A DNA stretch of 64,000 nt from an uncultured Opitutia bacterium (GTDB lineage: Bacteria; Verrucomicrobiota; Verrucomicrobiia; Opitutales; Opitutaceae): positions 1-64,000 of the forward strand of contig CAIRCN010000085.1 of the NCBI GenBank assembly GCA_903877135.1, given 5' to 3'. The position numbers and the translations under genes were made by a program. This document shows positions 1 to 8,060 of this stretch, one piece after another; the first letter of the stretch is position 1, and each line of letters starts with the position of its first letter. Under the pieces are notes generated by a model. It saw only the letters and a list, made by a program, of their open reading frames with translations, did not search any database and had not been told where the DNA came from.

Positions 1-50
<50 letters not shown>

Positions 51-254
51 ACGAATGGGACGCGCAAAGTCCCGCCCACCGGCGCTCCTGTCAACGCCTT
101 TTTCCTGACTCTCGCACTTCGCGCTTGCCTCCCCAGCTGGCGATCCCTCTTTTCGACCGCTCTGCCAGTCAACAACCATCAACCATAACCATCCCTCCCG
201 ATCCCAAGGCGGCCCTCTGGCCGGCCTGTGTTTCAGAGGAAACATCAGATCACC

Positions 255-1154
255 ATGAACGTAACTCCCAAAGACCTGCTCGATGCCGGCGTGCATTTCG
301 GGCATCAGACCAAACGCTGGAACCCGCGCTCGAAGCCCTTCATCTTCGACCACCGTCAGGGCACCACCATCATCGACCTCGGCAAGACCCATGAGGCCCT
401 CGGAAAAGCCTACACCTTCATCGAGGAAGCGGTCGCCAACGGTGGCAACATTCTCTTCGTCGGCACCAAGCGCCAGGCCAAGGAAATCATCCGCGAGGCC
501 GCGACCTCCACCAACATGCCGTTCTGCGTTGATCGCTGGCTCGGCGGCACACTGACCAACTACGAGACCGTCAAAAAATCGATCGCGAAGTTTAAGAAAT
601 ACCAGCAAATGGAAGTCAGCGGTGAACTAGCCAAATTCTCCTCAAAGGAAGGCTCCGCCATCAAGCGCGAGATGGTCCGCATGCAGCGCAACTTCAGCGG
701 CATCGTCGAGATGGGCGGCTTGCCCGCCGCCATGTTTGTCGTCGACGTGAACCACGAGAAGATCGCCGTCGCCGAGGCCGCCCGCTGCGGTATTCCCTGC
801 GTCGGATTGTGCGACACTAATTCCGACCCCACCACCCTCTCCCACCCGGTTCCCGGCAACGATGATGCGGTGAAATCCATCCGTATCATCGTCGAGACGA
901 TCCTCGCCGCCGTGCAAAGCGGCCTCGCTCAGCGCGACACCCGACGCGCCCAACGTGGCGCTGCCGATATCAGCAAAACGACCGCCGGCGTCGTGGCTCC
1001 CGTCCCAGAAATTCCGCTGGTTGACGGCGAAATTGATCTCTCGAAGGTCGACTTGCCTGCCAACGTCGCGGCCGTGGTCGAGAGCGAGGGCGAGGTCATT
1101 GTGCCAAAGAAGAAAGCACTCCGTCCCAAGAAGGCCGTCGTCAAGGCCGAGTAA
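255..1154 (+). CDS. rpsB: 30S ribosomal protein S2
   Basis: Small-subunit ribosomal protein S2, 299 residues. The N-terminus MNVTPKDLLDAGVHFGHQ and the following RWNPRSKPFIF stretch are the family signature. The C-terminus is longer than the common 240-260 residue form and ends in a Lys/Arg-rich tail (about residues 285-299). I chose the ATG at 255 because S2 homology begins there; an AGAGGAAA purine tract about 12 bp upstream is one of the few Shine-Dalgarno-like sites in this window. tsf follows after 28 bp, the standard rpsB-tsf pairing, so the two are probably co-transcribed. Confidence 0.97.
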   Translation: MNVTPKDLLDAGVHFGHQTKRWNPRSKPFIFDHRQGTTIIDLGKTHEALGKAYTFIEEAVANGGNILFVGTKRQAKEIIREAATSTNMPFCVDRWLGGTLTNYETVKKSIAKFKKYQQMEVSGELAKFSSKEGSAIKREMVRMQRNFSGIVEMGGLPAAMFVVDVNHEKIAVAEAARCGIPCVGLCDTNSDPTTLSHPVPGNDDAVKSIRIIVETILAAVQSGLAQRDTRRAQRGAADISKTTAGVVAPVPEIPLVDGEIDLSKVDLPANVAAVVESEGEVIVPKKKALRPKKAVVKAE

Positions 1155-1182
1155 GCCACTCCCATTCGAGACATCCTATTTC

Positions 1183-1776
1183 ATGAGCACCACCATCACC
1201 GCTCAAATGGTCAACGCCCTGCGCATCGCCACTGGCGCCGGATTGCTTGACTGCAAGAAAGCCCTGACCGAAGCCAACGGCAACGTCGAGGAAGCCACCA
1301 CCATTCTGCGCAAGAAAGGCGCAGCGTCCGCCGCCAAGAAGGCAGATCGCGCGACCCGCGAGGGCCTGATCGAGAGCTACATCCACGTCGGCGGCAAAGT
1401 CGGCGTGCTCCTTGAGGTTAACTGCGAGACCGATTTTGTCGCCCGCAACGACGACTTCAAGACGTTCTGCCGCGACGTGTGCCTCCAGATCGCCGCCGCG
1501 AGCCCGCTCTACGTTTCCCGCGACCAGGTGCCGGAGGCCGATCTCACCAAGGAACGCGAGATCGCCGTCGCCCAGGTCCAAGGCAAGCCGCCCGCGGCCG
1601 TGCAGAAGATCGTCGAGGGCAAGTTGGAGAAATATTACTCCACGGTGTGCCTGCTCGATCAGCCGTTCGTCAAGGTGCAGGACAAGACCGTCAAGGACAT
1701 CCTCACCGAAAAGATCACGAAGATCGGCGAGAACATACAGATCCGCCGTTTCATCCGTTACCAGCTCGGCGCCTGA
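1183..1776 (+). CDS. tsf: Translation elongation factor Ts (short form)
   Basis: Guanine-nucleotide exchange factor for EF-Tu. The N-terminal UBA-like region (ATGAGLLDCKKALTEANG, about residues 14-31) and the core motif VNCETDFVARND (about 80-91) are clear. At 197 residues it is near the length of the Thermus-type short EF-Ts and about 85 residues shorter than the E. coli protein, so part of the core and the coiled-coil protrusion are missing. It starts at ATG 1183, just after rpsB, and ends before a strong intrinsic terminator. No purine-rich ribosome-binding site precedes the start. Confidence 0.96.
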   Translation: MSTTITAQMVNALRIATGAGLLDCKKALTEANGNVEEATTILRKKGAASAAKKADRATREGLIESYIHVGGKVGVLLEVNCETDFVARNDDFKTFCRDVCLQIAAASPLYVSRDQVPEADLTKEREIAVAQVQGKPPAAVQKIVEGKLEKYYSTVCLLDQPFVKVQDKTVKDILTEKITKIGENIQIRRFIRYQLGA

Positions 1777-1801
1777 GTCGCAAAATCGTTTGCCGTTTTC
1801 G

Positions 1802-1840
1802 AGGCGTTTCACTCATTGGGGTGAAGCGCCTTTTTCTTTT
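1802..1840 (+). terminator. Intrinsic terminator of the rpsB-tsf operon
   Basis: An 11-bp stem (AGGCGTTTCAC at 1802-1812 paired with GTGAAGCGCCT at 1821-1831, with one G:T-type mismatch) closes an 8-base loop and is followed by a run of T with one C. The T run ends two bases before the ATG of the DUF983 gene, so the terminator occupies that gene's whole leader. Confidence 0.88.
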
Positions 1841-1842
1841 CC

Positions 1843-2256
1843 ATGAAAGTCACCCGCGTCCAGATCATCGCCCGGGGTCTCACCAACCGCTGTCCCAACT
1901 GCGGGGGGCGGACGCTTTTCAAACCCGGCACCTTCTTCAAGGTGAACCAGATCTGCGCGGCGTGCGGCTTTGAAATCGAGCGCGGCAACGACGAGGGCTT
2001 CTTCCTTGGCTCGATGTCGCTCAACTTCGGCGTCACGCTCGTCGGGTTCCTCATGCCCGTGCTACTGCTGTGGTGTTTTAAGGTCATCGGCGACACAACG
2101 GCAGGCGTGCTCGCCGGTGCTGGCTCGTTCGCTTTCCCTACCATGTTCTACCGTTCCTCCCGCAGCTGGTGGCTGATGAATTATTATATATTTCTGCCGC
2201 ACCACTTGCCCGCGAATGGCGGCAAGGGGCGTTCCGGCGAAGACGACAACATCTGA
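1843..2256 (+). CDS. DUF983 family membrane protein with zinc-ribbon-like N-terminus
   Basis: A 137-residue protein of the DUF983 family, function unknown. Two CxxC pairs (CPNC near residue 18 and CAAC near 38) suggest a small metal-binding ribbon. Two hydrophobic segments follow (about residues 62-80 and 84-100), then RSSRSWWLMNYY and a hydrophilic tail. The start ATG lies two bases after the tsf terminator T run with no separate leader, so expression may come from read-through or an internal promoter. It converges with the sialidase-like gene. Confidence 0.85.
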   Translation: MKVTRVQIIARGLTNRCPNCGGRTLFKPGTFFKVNQICAACGFEIERGNDEGFFLGSMSLNFGVTLVGFLMPVLLLWCFKVIGDTTAGVLAGAGSFAFPTMFYRSSRSWWLMNYYIFLPHHLPANGGKGRSGEDDNI

Positions 2257-2285
2257 CTGTGCTGCATCGCCAACAATACGCTCCG

Positions 2286-3509
2286 TTACCGCGCCGGATA
2301 TTTGAGGATTGCGCGCTTGCCGCCGCCTATCAAATTCTGCGTCGGCGTCCGCCGGGCGGTCCCGCCGTTGGTGTAATGCGCCGAGTAGAAAACCAGCATG
2401 CCCTCGTCGAGAAAGCAGACCGAGGCATATATGAGTTCGCGTTCGGGCCGGGTGGCGTTCCAGCCCTCGTCGTCCACCACGGTCGGGCCGCTCCACGTTT
2501 TACCGCCATCCGCCGAAGTGGCATACACCAGTGGGCACCGCGGAAACAGCGACCCCGGCTCGACCGGCCGCGCGTGGTTGTAGAAGACGATCAGCCGCCC
2601 ATCGGGCAGTGTCTTCAGGGTGAGCGAAGTGCAGGGCGAAACGAGCGCGGTGTTCCCCGCCTCAGACCACGTCGCTCCGCTGTCGCCCGAATATGAATCA
2701 ACCAGAAACCCCGTGCCCGAGCGCGCGAGCATGTAGACATGCCCATTTGGCAATTCTGCCACACACGGCTCGGCCATACCGCGCAACGCGCCCTTGAGCA
2801 CCACGAACTGTGAAAGCTTCCACGTCGCGCCTGAATCGTCGCTGTAGAAGCAGCCCGACTCCGCGAGATCGCCCTCGGGCCCGCTGCCGGGCACCGCATG
2901 CGCCGCCGGCACCAGCAGCCGGCCGCTTCGCAATTGGATGAGCCGGTCGTTCATAACATACCAGCCGTCGTCGGGCGCGACGCCGCGGCCTACGATGCTC
3001 GCCGGCGTCCACGTCGCGCCATTGTCCGCCGAGAACGCGATGGCGGGCAGCCCGCCGCCCTTGTTGTCCGGCACGTAGCGATGCACCAGCAAGGCAATGC
3101 GCCCGTCCTTCAGCCGTAGAAAGGAAAACCCGCCGTTGTTCATCGTTCCGGTGAGTTTCCATTCCATCCTGAGCCGGCCCTCCTCGCGCCACGTCCTTCC
3201 ACCGTCCTTGCTATGATAGACGGGTGGCAGCGGATAAATCCCGCGCAACTCCTGAAACTCCGCCGGTGCGCTGCCCCACGGCGCCGCCATCAGCAAATCG
3301 CCTCCCGGCAGCTTGATCATACCCGGCCCGATAAACACGTGCTCCGTCTGATGAGGAATGACCACCTGTGGTGTGACGACGAATTCGGCCCGCGGATAGG
3401 GCAATGATGCTGTGCTGATCGCAGCAGAAGCCGCGGCACCGGAAACAGAGGCAGAGGCGAACATAGCGGCAAGGGCGAGTATCGGAGAGAATGATGAGGT
3501 TTGGTTCAT
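2286..3509 (-). CDS. Secreted BNR-repeat / sialidase-like protein
   Basis: A 407-residue predicted secreted six-bladed propeller. Five Asp-box motifs (S-x-D-x-G-x-T-W) are visible: SKDGGRTW, SADNGATW, SDDSGATW, SGDSGATW and SADGGKTW. The N-terminus MNQTSSFSPILALAAMFA looks like a signal peptide, though with a weak charged n-region. The ATG at 3509 is preferred over a TTG 18 bp upstream. The classical FRIP/YRIP motif of GH33 sialidases is not evident, so true sialidase activity is uncertain; it may act on another glycan. It sits alone, tail-to-tail with the DUF983 gene. Confidence 0.85.
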   Translation of the reverse strand: MNQTSSFSPILALAAMFASASVSGAAASAAISTASLPYPRAEFVVTPQVVIPHQTEHVFIGPGMIKLPGGDLLMAAPWGSAPAEFQELRGIYPLPPVYHSKDGGRTWREEGRLRMEWKLTGTMNNGGFSFLRLKDGRIALLVHRYVPDNKGGGLPAIAFSADNGATWTPASIVGRGVAPDDGWYVMNDRLIQLRSGRLLVPAAHAVPGSGPEGDLAESGCFYSDDSGATWKLSQFVVLKGALRGMAEPCVAELPNGHVYMLARSGTGFLVDSYSGDSGATWSEAGNTALVSPCTSLTLKTLPDGRLIVFYNHARPVEPGSLFPRCPLVYATSADGGKTWSGPTVVDDEGWNATRPERELIYASVCFLDEGMLVFYSAHYTNGGTARRTPTQNLIGGGKRAILKYPAR

Positions 3510-3585
3510 CGGGAATTCAGGGCACAAATATTAATATCGCCCTATTGCCGTCGAAGGTGCCCGCGCCGATGGTTGATCGGGCAAC

Positions 3586-5019
3586 TCACTTGTGATCCCA
3601 CGGCAGGTGGACGGCGAGCTTGGGAAACTTCCAAATTCGCACGGGCTCGAACATTTTTCCCGGGTTGCAGATGCCGCGCGGGTCGAGCGCGTCCTTCACG
3701 GCGCGCATGGCCTTCACCTGCGCCGCGCTATGCTGGATGCGCAGAAACGGCGTCTTCGCGAGTCCGATGCCGTGCTCGCCGGAGATCGCGCCGCCCAGCG
3801 CCACCACCGTGCGCATGAGTTTTTCCACAGCCCGCTCGGCCGCGCGCATCTCGGCCCGGTTCGCCCGGTGATACATGATGTTCACATGCAGGTTCCCGTC
3901 GGCGAGGTGCCCGAACGTCGGAATCGGCAAACCCGAGCTGCGTTTCAACCGCGCCAGAAACCGGATGAACGCCACGTAGTTCTTCATTGGCACCACGACG
4001 TCCTCGTTGAGTTTGGCATCGCCGAGCTCGAACATCGCGCCCGAGCACTTCCGGCGCACCGCCCAAAGCCGCTCGGCCTCGGCGCGGTCCAGCGCCACGC
4101 GGTGCGCCGCCGCGTGCTCCGTCGCCCACGCCAGCACGACGGCCTGCTGCTCGCTCACCTCGGCAGCGCTGCCCGCCAGCTCCAGTAGGATCACCGGCCG
4201 CCCGGCCTGCCCGGCAAAGATCGTCGTCTGCATCGCGCGCTCCGCGCACAACACGCTCTCACGGTCGAGAAACTCGCAGATCGCCGGCTGCACCCGCTGC
4301 CGGAACAGCGCCAGCGCCGCCTGCAGCGCCTTGGTCTCGTCGGCAAAGGAGGTCAGCAGCGTCCACCGCGCCGCCGGTTGCGGGATGAGCTTGAGCACCG
4401 CGCCGGTCACGACGCCGAGCATCCCCTCGCTGCCGATCCAGAGGTCGCGCATGTTGAAGCCGGCGGAGAATTTCTTCGTCGCCGTCCCCCACTCCACCCA
4501 CTCCCCCGTCGGCAGAAACCCGCGCAGCGCCACGATAAAGTCCCGCGTCACGCCATATTTTCCGCCGTGCATCCCGCCGGCGTTGCACGCGATGTTACCG
4601 CCGATGGTGCAGTATTCCTTCGACGACGGATCGGGCGGATAAAACCACCCCTTCGCCCCGGCGGCGCGCTGGATTTTGGCAACCGTCGCCCCGCTCTGCA
4701 CCTGCGCCAACCCCGCATCCCCGTCGATGGCGACGCTGTTGAGCCGCAAAATGTCGATCACCCAGCCGCCGCGCACCGGCGCCGCCGAGCCCATCAACGT
4801 CGTGCCCCGGCCGCGCACCGTTACCGGCACGCTGTAGCGGTTCGCCAATTTGAGCGCCACGCCAATGTCCGCTTCCTTGCGCGGCGTGATGACGGCCTCG
4901 GGCAGGAAGGAAATCTTGCTGCTATCAAACGACGCCGCGTAAAGCGACGCCGCATCGGTGGCGACAACGCGCCCGCCGAGGCGGCGGCGCAACAGACGGG
5001 TGGCGCGGACGAAGCTCAT
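3586..5019 (-). CDS. FAD-linked oxidase, GlcD / D-lactate dehydrogenase type
   Basis: FAD-dependent 2-hydroxyacid dehydrogenase, 477 residues. The PCMH-type FAD-binding domain is N-terminal (VRGRGTTLMGSAAP, then CTIGGNIACNAGGMHGGKYG). The C-terminal FAD-oxidase cap ends in the usual GEHGIGLAKTPFL and ALDPRGICNPGKMF motifs. The ATG at 5019 gives normal family length; upstream in-frame sequence is arginine- and alanine-rich without homology. No glcE, glcF or Fe-S partner is adjacent, so its electron acceptor and substrate (glycolate, D-lactate or another hydroxyacid) cannot be told from context. Confidence 0.9.
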   Translation of the reverse strand: MSFVRATRLLRRRLGGRVVATDAASLYAASFDSSKISFLPEAVITPRKEADIGVALKLANRYSVPVTVRGRGTTLMGSAAPVRGGWVIDILRLNSVAIDGDAGLAQVQSGATVAKIQRAAGAKGWFYPPDPSSKEYCTIGGNIACNAGGMHGGKYGVTRDFIVALRGFLPTGEWVEWGTATKKFSAGFNMRDLWIGSEGMLGVVTGAVLKLIPQPAARWTLLTSFADETKALQAALALFRQRVQPAICEFLDRESVLCAERAMQTTIFAGQAGRPVILLELAGSAAEVSEQQAVVLAWATEHAAAHRVALDRAEAERLWAVRRKCSGAMFELGDAKLNEDVVVPMKNYVAFIRFLARLKRSSGLPIPTFGHLADGNLHVNIMYHRANRAEMRAAERAVEKLMRTVVALGGAISGEHGIGLAKTPFLRIQHSAAQVKAMRAVKDALDPRGICNPGKMFEPVRIWKFPKLAVHLPWDHK

Positions 5020-5115
5020 GCCGCTGGTTAAAAGGCCCACAGGTCGGGCGCGCGAGTAAAGAAAACCGGTCCGTTGTCGCGCGAAAGACTTTCCCTCTCG
5101 GCGCGCTCGCGACAG

Positions 5116-5145
5116 TTGCATTGATGGGCTGAAACCGGCTATGCT
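5116..5145 (+). promoter_or_regulatory. Sigma70-like promoter for the coiled-coil gene
   Basis: TTGCAT and TATGCT hexamers lie 18 bp apart, about 40 bp upstream of the ATG at 5186. Both are close to the consensus, and the site is in the gap between two divergent genes. Confidence 0.5.
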
Positions 5146-5185
5146 CTGGCTCTGGAGTTGACCCATCCCCAGTGCCACAAGTCCC

Positions 5186-5602
5186 ATGAAATCCGGAGCC
5201 CAACCAAAACCCGACGCCACCCCAGCCAGCACCACGAGGCAACTCACCGCCCGCATCGCCGAGGCCCAGCGCGAGGCCGATGCGGCCAAGGTCACCGCCC
5301 AGAGCGCCAAGGCCGACTTCAAGCGCGCCCGTAAGATTCACCGCGAGGCCAAGCGCCTCGCGAAAGCCGCGCGCAAAGCGCTCAAGACCCTCAAGCGGGA
5401 ATTGCAGGCGCTCCGCGAGCGACAGCGCCGCACGTCGCGTGCACGAGCTTCCGCCGCGACACCCACGGAAGCTCCTGCCCCCAAGGCTACAGCGGGCATG
5501 AAGCGACCGCGCCCAGCGACCGCGCCACCTCCGCCCGAGGTCGTGCCACCGGTGCCCCCGCCCGAACCGCCCGGCCTCCCGGCTGCAACACCGACCGGTT
5601 AG
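5186..5602 (+). CDS. Small basic coiled-coil protein, Pro-rich tail (hypothetical)
   Basis: A 138-residue protein I cannot assign. Residues about 18-85 form an Ala/Lys/Arg/Glu heptad-like helix (AQREADAAKVTAQSAKADFK, then KRLAKAARKALKTLKREL). The last 50 residues are Ala/Pro-rich with a PPPPEVVPPVPPPEPP tract. It has its own promoter-like sequence and no membrane segment. The strongly basic, Ala/Lys-rich helix suggests nucleic-acid binding or a structural role, but this is only composition. It is divergent from the FAD-oxidase gene. Confidence 0.62.
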   Translation: MKSGAQPKPDATPASTTRQLTARIAEAQREADAAKVTAQSAKADFKRARKIHREAKRLAKAARKALKTLKRELQALRERQRRTSRARASAATPTEAPAPKATAGMKRPRPATAPPPPEVVPPVPPPEPPGLPAATPTG

Positions 5603-5645
5603 CTTACCTGGAAGCTTCCGCGCCACCAAGCGCATTCAACTCCAG

Positions 5646-6716
5646 TCAATACCGCCCAAACTCGCGGGCTGTGGCATACATCGCCACGACGTTTTCTGTA
5701 GGCGAGTTGTCCTGCAATTGGTGCGTCGGGGAAAAACAGTAGCCGCCGCCGGGCATCATGGTCTCCAGCGTCTGCCGGCAATACGCCTCCGTCTCCGCCA
5801 CCGTGCCATAGGCGACCGGGCCGGCGGTGCTGATGCAGCCGTGGAACGCGAGACGCCCGCCGAAGTTGGCCTTGAGGTATGCCGGCGCCATGTTTTTCGC
5901 CTCCGGCTGCAGCGTGTCCACCGCCTTGACGCCGATGGCGATGAAATCCTCAAACGCCCAGCTGCTCGAGCCGCAGCAATGGAGCATCGTCGGCAGGTTG
6001 AACGATTTCGCGAGGGCGACGATTTTCTCGTGCAGCGGCCGAATCTGCTGGCGGTAAAGGTCGAGGCTGATCGTCGGCCCAATCTGCGTGCCGAGGTCCT
6101 CGCCCATCCAGACGAAATCGATGCCGCCACGCGCAGCCTCGAGGGTGCGCCGCAAAATCTCGAACTGGATGTCGAACCGGCGGCGCGTGAGCAGCATCCC
6201 GGCGGGATCGTCGTCGATCAGATCGACAAGCGTCTGCTCCATAGTGCGCAGCATGCCGTTGCCGTTGATGACATCGGGCAAGCCGGCGTTTCCGGCGAAC
6301 ACACCGAACTCCGCGTGCCGCTGGCACAACTCCCGCACCGCGGTGTAGTCGAAGTCGTCGGGCGATGGCATGGGCCAGGCCGCAACTTCCTCCTCGGTCG
6401 CCTCGCGCAGCGGGAAGTCGCAGAAATCCCAATAGCCGCCCGACGAGTGCTCGATCCACATGCGGTGGATGCCCCAGTCATCGACCATGACGCCGCGCTC
6501 GGGGATGTCGGCGTGAAGTTTTTTGCCGTGATACGGCGCATAGATGCCGCGGAAATCCACCTGCAGCGCGCGGGCCAGCTGCTCGTCGGCGTCGGGTGCG
6601 AGCCCGAAGTGCGCCTTGAGCCGGCGGTCGATGTCGCCGTTGGCGAAGTAGTCGATCGGCACGCGATCCGGTTGCTGGCAGGCCAGCGCGGTGAGAACCC
6701 GTTCTTTGGAAGTCAT
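5646..6716 (-). CDS. Uroporphyrinogen decarboxylase-family protein (methyltransferase-like)
   Basis: A 356-residue UROD-superfamily TIM barrel starting MTSKERVLTALACQQPDRVP, the form common in corrinoid or other methyltransferases (MtaA/MtbA-like) rather than haem synthesis. FVWMGEDLGTQIGP, then MLHCCGSSSWAFEDF and GVKAVDTLQPEAKNM, match the barrel strands of this group; the His-Cys-Cys pocket could hold a metal. The start is preceded by TTTTTCTCTCC rather than a Shine-Dalgarno. It is divergent from a second, distant UROD-family gene. The substrate is unknown; related genes often sit beside sugar catabolism loci. Confidence 0.85.
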   Translation of the reverse strand: MTSKERVLTALACQQPDRVPIDYFANGDIDRRLKAHFGLAPDADEQLARALQVDFRGIYAPYHGKKLHADIPERGVMVDDWGIHRMWIEHSSGGYWDFCDFPLREATEEEVAAWPMPSPDDFDYTAVRELCQRHAEFGVFAGNAGLPDVINGNGMLRTMEQTLVDLIDDDPAGMLLTRRRFDIQFEILRRTLEAARGGIDFVWMGEDLGTQIGPTISLDLYRQQIRPLHEKIVALAKSFNLPTMLHCCGSSSWAFEDFIAIGVKAVDTLQPEAKNMAPAYLKANFGGRLAFHGCISTAGPVAYGTVAETEAYCRQTLETMMPGGGYCFSPTHQLQDNSPTENVVAMYATAREFGRY

Positions 6717-6801
6717 GGAGAGAAAAAGTGAACCGATCCTGCGCAGTCGGGAACCCGGCTCAATCTTGTTCGGAAGACAACGGGCGAAAATTCATCCGAC
6801 G

Positions 6802-6851
6802 GTAGCGGAGCCGCTTCCGGCTCCGTGCGTAACGGGAAGCCGTTCCGCTAC
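6802..6851. repeat. Imperfect palindrome, REP-like hairpin
   Basis: GTAGCGGAGCCGCTTCC (6802-6818) and GGAAGCCGTTCCGCTAC (6835-6851) form an inverted repeat with two mismatches around a 16-base spacer, inside the 221-bp gap between the two divergent UROD genes. No T run follows, so it is not an obvious terminator. No second copy was noticed in the window. Confidence 0.6.
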
Positions 6852-6937
6852 GATATCAGAGAATGCCAAGCCACGTCCCGGCTGAATTTGCCTGCGCCCG
6901 GGATTGCACTGCGCGAGCCGTGTGTTAGCAGGAGCGG

Positions 6938-8044
6938 ATGACGATGACCCCTCGTGAACGCGTGCTGACCCTGCTGCGCGGCGGCCGGCCCGACCAGGTG
7001 CCGTGGTTCGGCGACCTGGACTATCTCGCCACCGCCATGATCGGCCGCGGCCAGCGGCCCGCCGACTTCAAGCAGAGCGCAGCCTACCTCGACTGGCACC
7101 GTGAGCTTGGGCTCGGGTTTTACCTGCAAGGCTACTTCCCCTTCCACACGATCATCGAAAACTGCCGCATCACCGAATGGCGCGAAGGCCACGACAAACA
7201 CCGGAAAATCGAGACGCCGCGCGGCGTGCTGCACGATTGCTGGACGTGGCTGCCGGAGTCGTTCACCGAGGGGCCAACCGAGCATCTGCTGAAAACCGCG
7301 GCCGATCTGCCCGCCTACCAGTTCCTGCACGCCAACACGCGCTACGAGCCCGACTACGCGTTCGGCGCGGCGCGCCAGAGCGAACTCGGCGACATCGGCG
7401 TGATGCTGGCCTACCTGCCCAAGAGCCCGTTCATGCAGGTCGTCGCCCTCGACGCGGGCATCATCGCCACCGTCGAGATGATGTCCGACGCGCCGGAGCA
7501 TTTCGAGGAGACGCTTGACGTCGTCCGCGCATCGCACGACCAGGCCGCAGCGATCTCACTCACGTCGCCCTCCGAGGTGCTGATGATCCCTGAGAATCTC
7601 TCGTCGGAAAGCGTGGGGCCGGCGCTGTTCGAGCGATTCATGCGGGATTACCAGCAGACGTGGACAGCGCGTATTCGCACGGCTGGCAAGTTTTCCTGCA
7701 TGCACCTCGACGGCACGCTCAAGGGACTGCTGCGGCAGGAATGCACGGTGGGGTTCGATTTCATCGAGGCGCTGACGCCAGCGCCCGTCGGTGATCTGGC
7801 GGTCGAAGACTGGGCAAAATTTTGCGGCGATGCCAAGACCATCTTCTGGGGCGGGATGCCCGGCGCATATTTTTCGCCGCACGTGAGCGAGGCGGAATTC
7901 GAACGTTTCACGCGGGCGACGCTGGCGGTGATGCGCCGCGAGCCGCGCTATGTGCTCGGCGTGGCCGACCAGGTGCCACCCAACGCGGTCGTCAGCCGGC
8001 TCCACCGCGTGCGCGAGCTTGTGGCAGAGTGCGGCGTTTACTGA
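6938..8044 (+). CDS. Uroporphyrinogen decarboxylase-family protein
   Basis: A 368-residue UROD-superfamily protein starting MTMTPRERVLTLLRGGRPDQVPWFGD. It shares the N-terminal helix and Asp/Gln-Val-Pro motif with the divergent neighbour but little else, so it is a separate subfamily rather than a recent duplicate. FSCMHLDGTLKGLL and FIEALTPAPVGDLAVEDW correspond to the late barrel strands. The start is well supported: an AGGAG sits four bases before ATG 6938, a rare clear Shine-Dalgarno in this window. It ends 16 bp from the convergent acyltransferase/ligase gene. Substrate unknown. Confidence 0.82.
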   Translation: MTMTPRERVLTLLRGGRPDQVPWFGDLDYLATAMIGRGQRPADFKQSAAYLDWHRELGLGFYLQGYFPFHTIIENCRITEWREGHDKHRKIETPRGVLHDCWTWLPESFTEGPTEHLLKTAADLPAYQFLHANTRYEPDYAFGAARQSELGDIGVMLAYLPKSPFMQVVALDAGIIATVEMMSDAPEHFEETLDVVRASHDQAAAISLTSPSEVLMIPENLSSESVGPALFERFMRDYQQTWTARIRTAGKFSCMHLDGTLKGLLRQECTVGFDFIEALTPAPVGDLAVEDWAKFCGDAKTIFWGGMPGAYFSPHVSEAEFERFTRATLAVMRREPRYVLGVADQVPPNAVVSRLHRVRELVAECGVY

Positions 8045-8060
8045 GGCGCTGCGGTGCGCG

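Noticed and set aside
5020-5322. About 100-residue N-terminal extension of the FAD oxidase
   Set aside because: The family start is at MSFVRATRLL, and the extension overlaps the promoter and coding start of the divergent coiled-coil gene.
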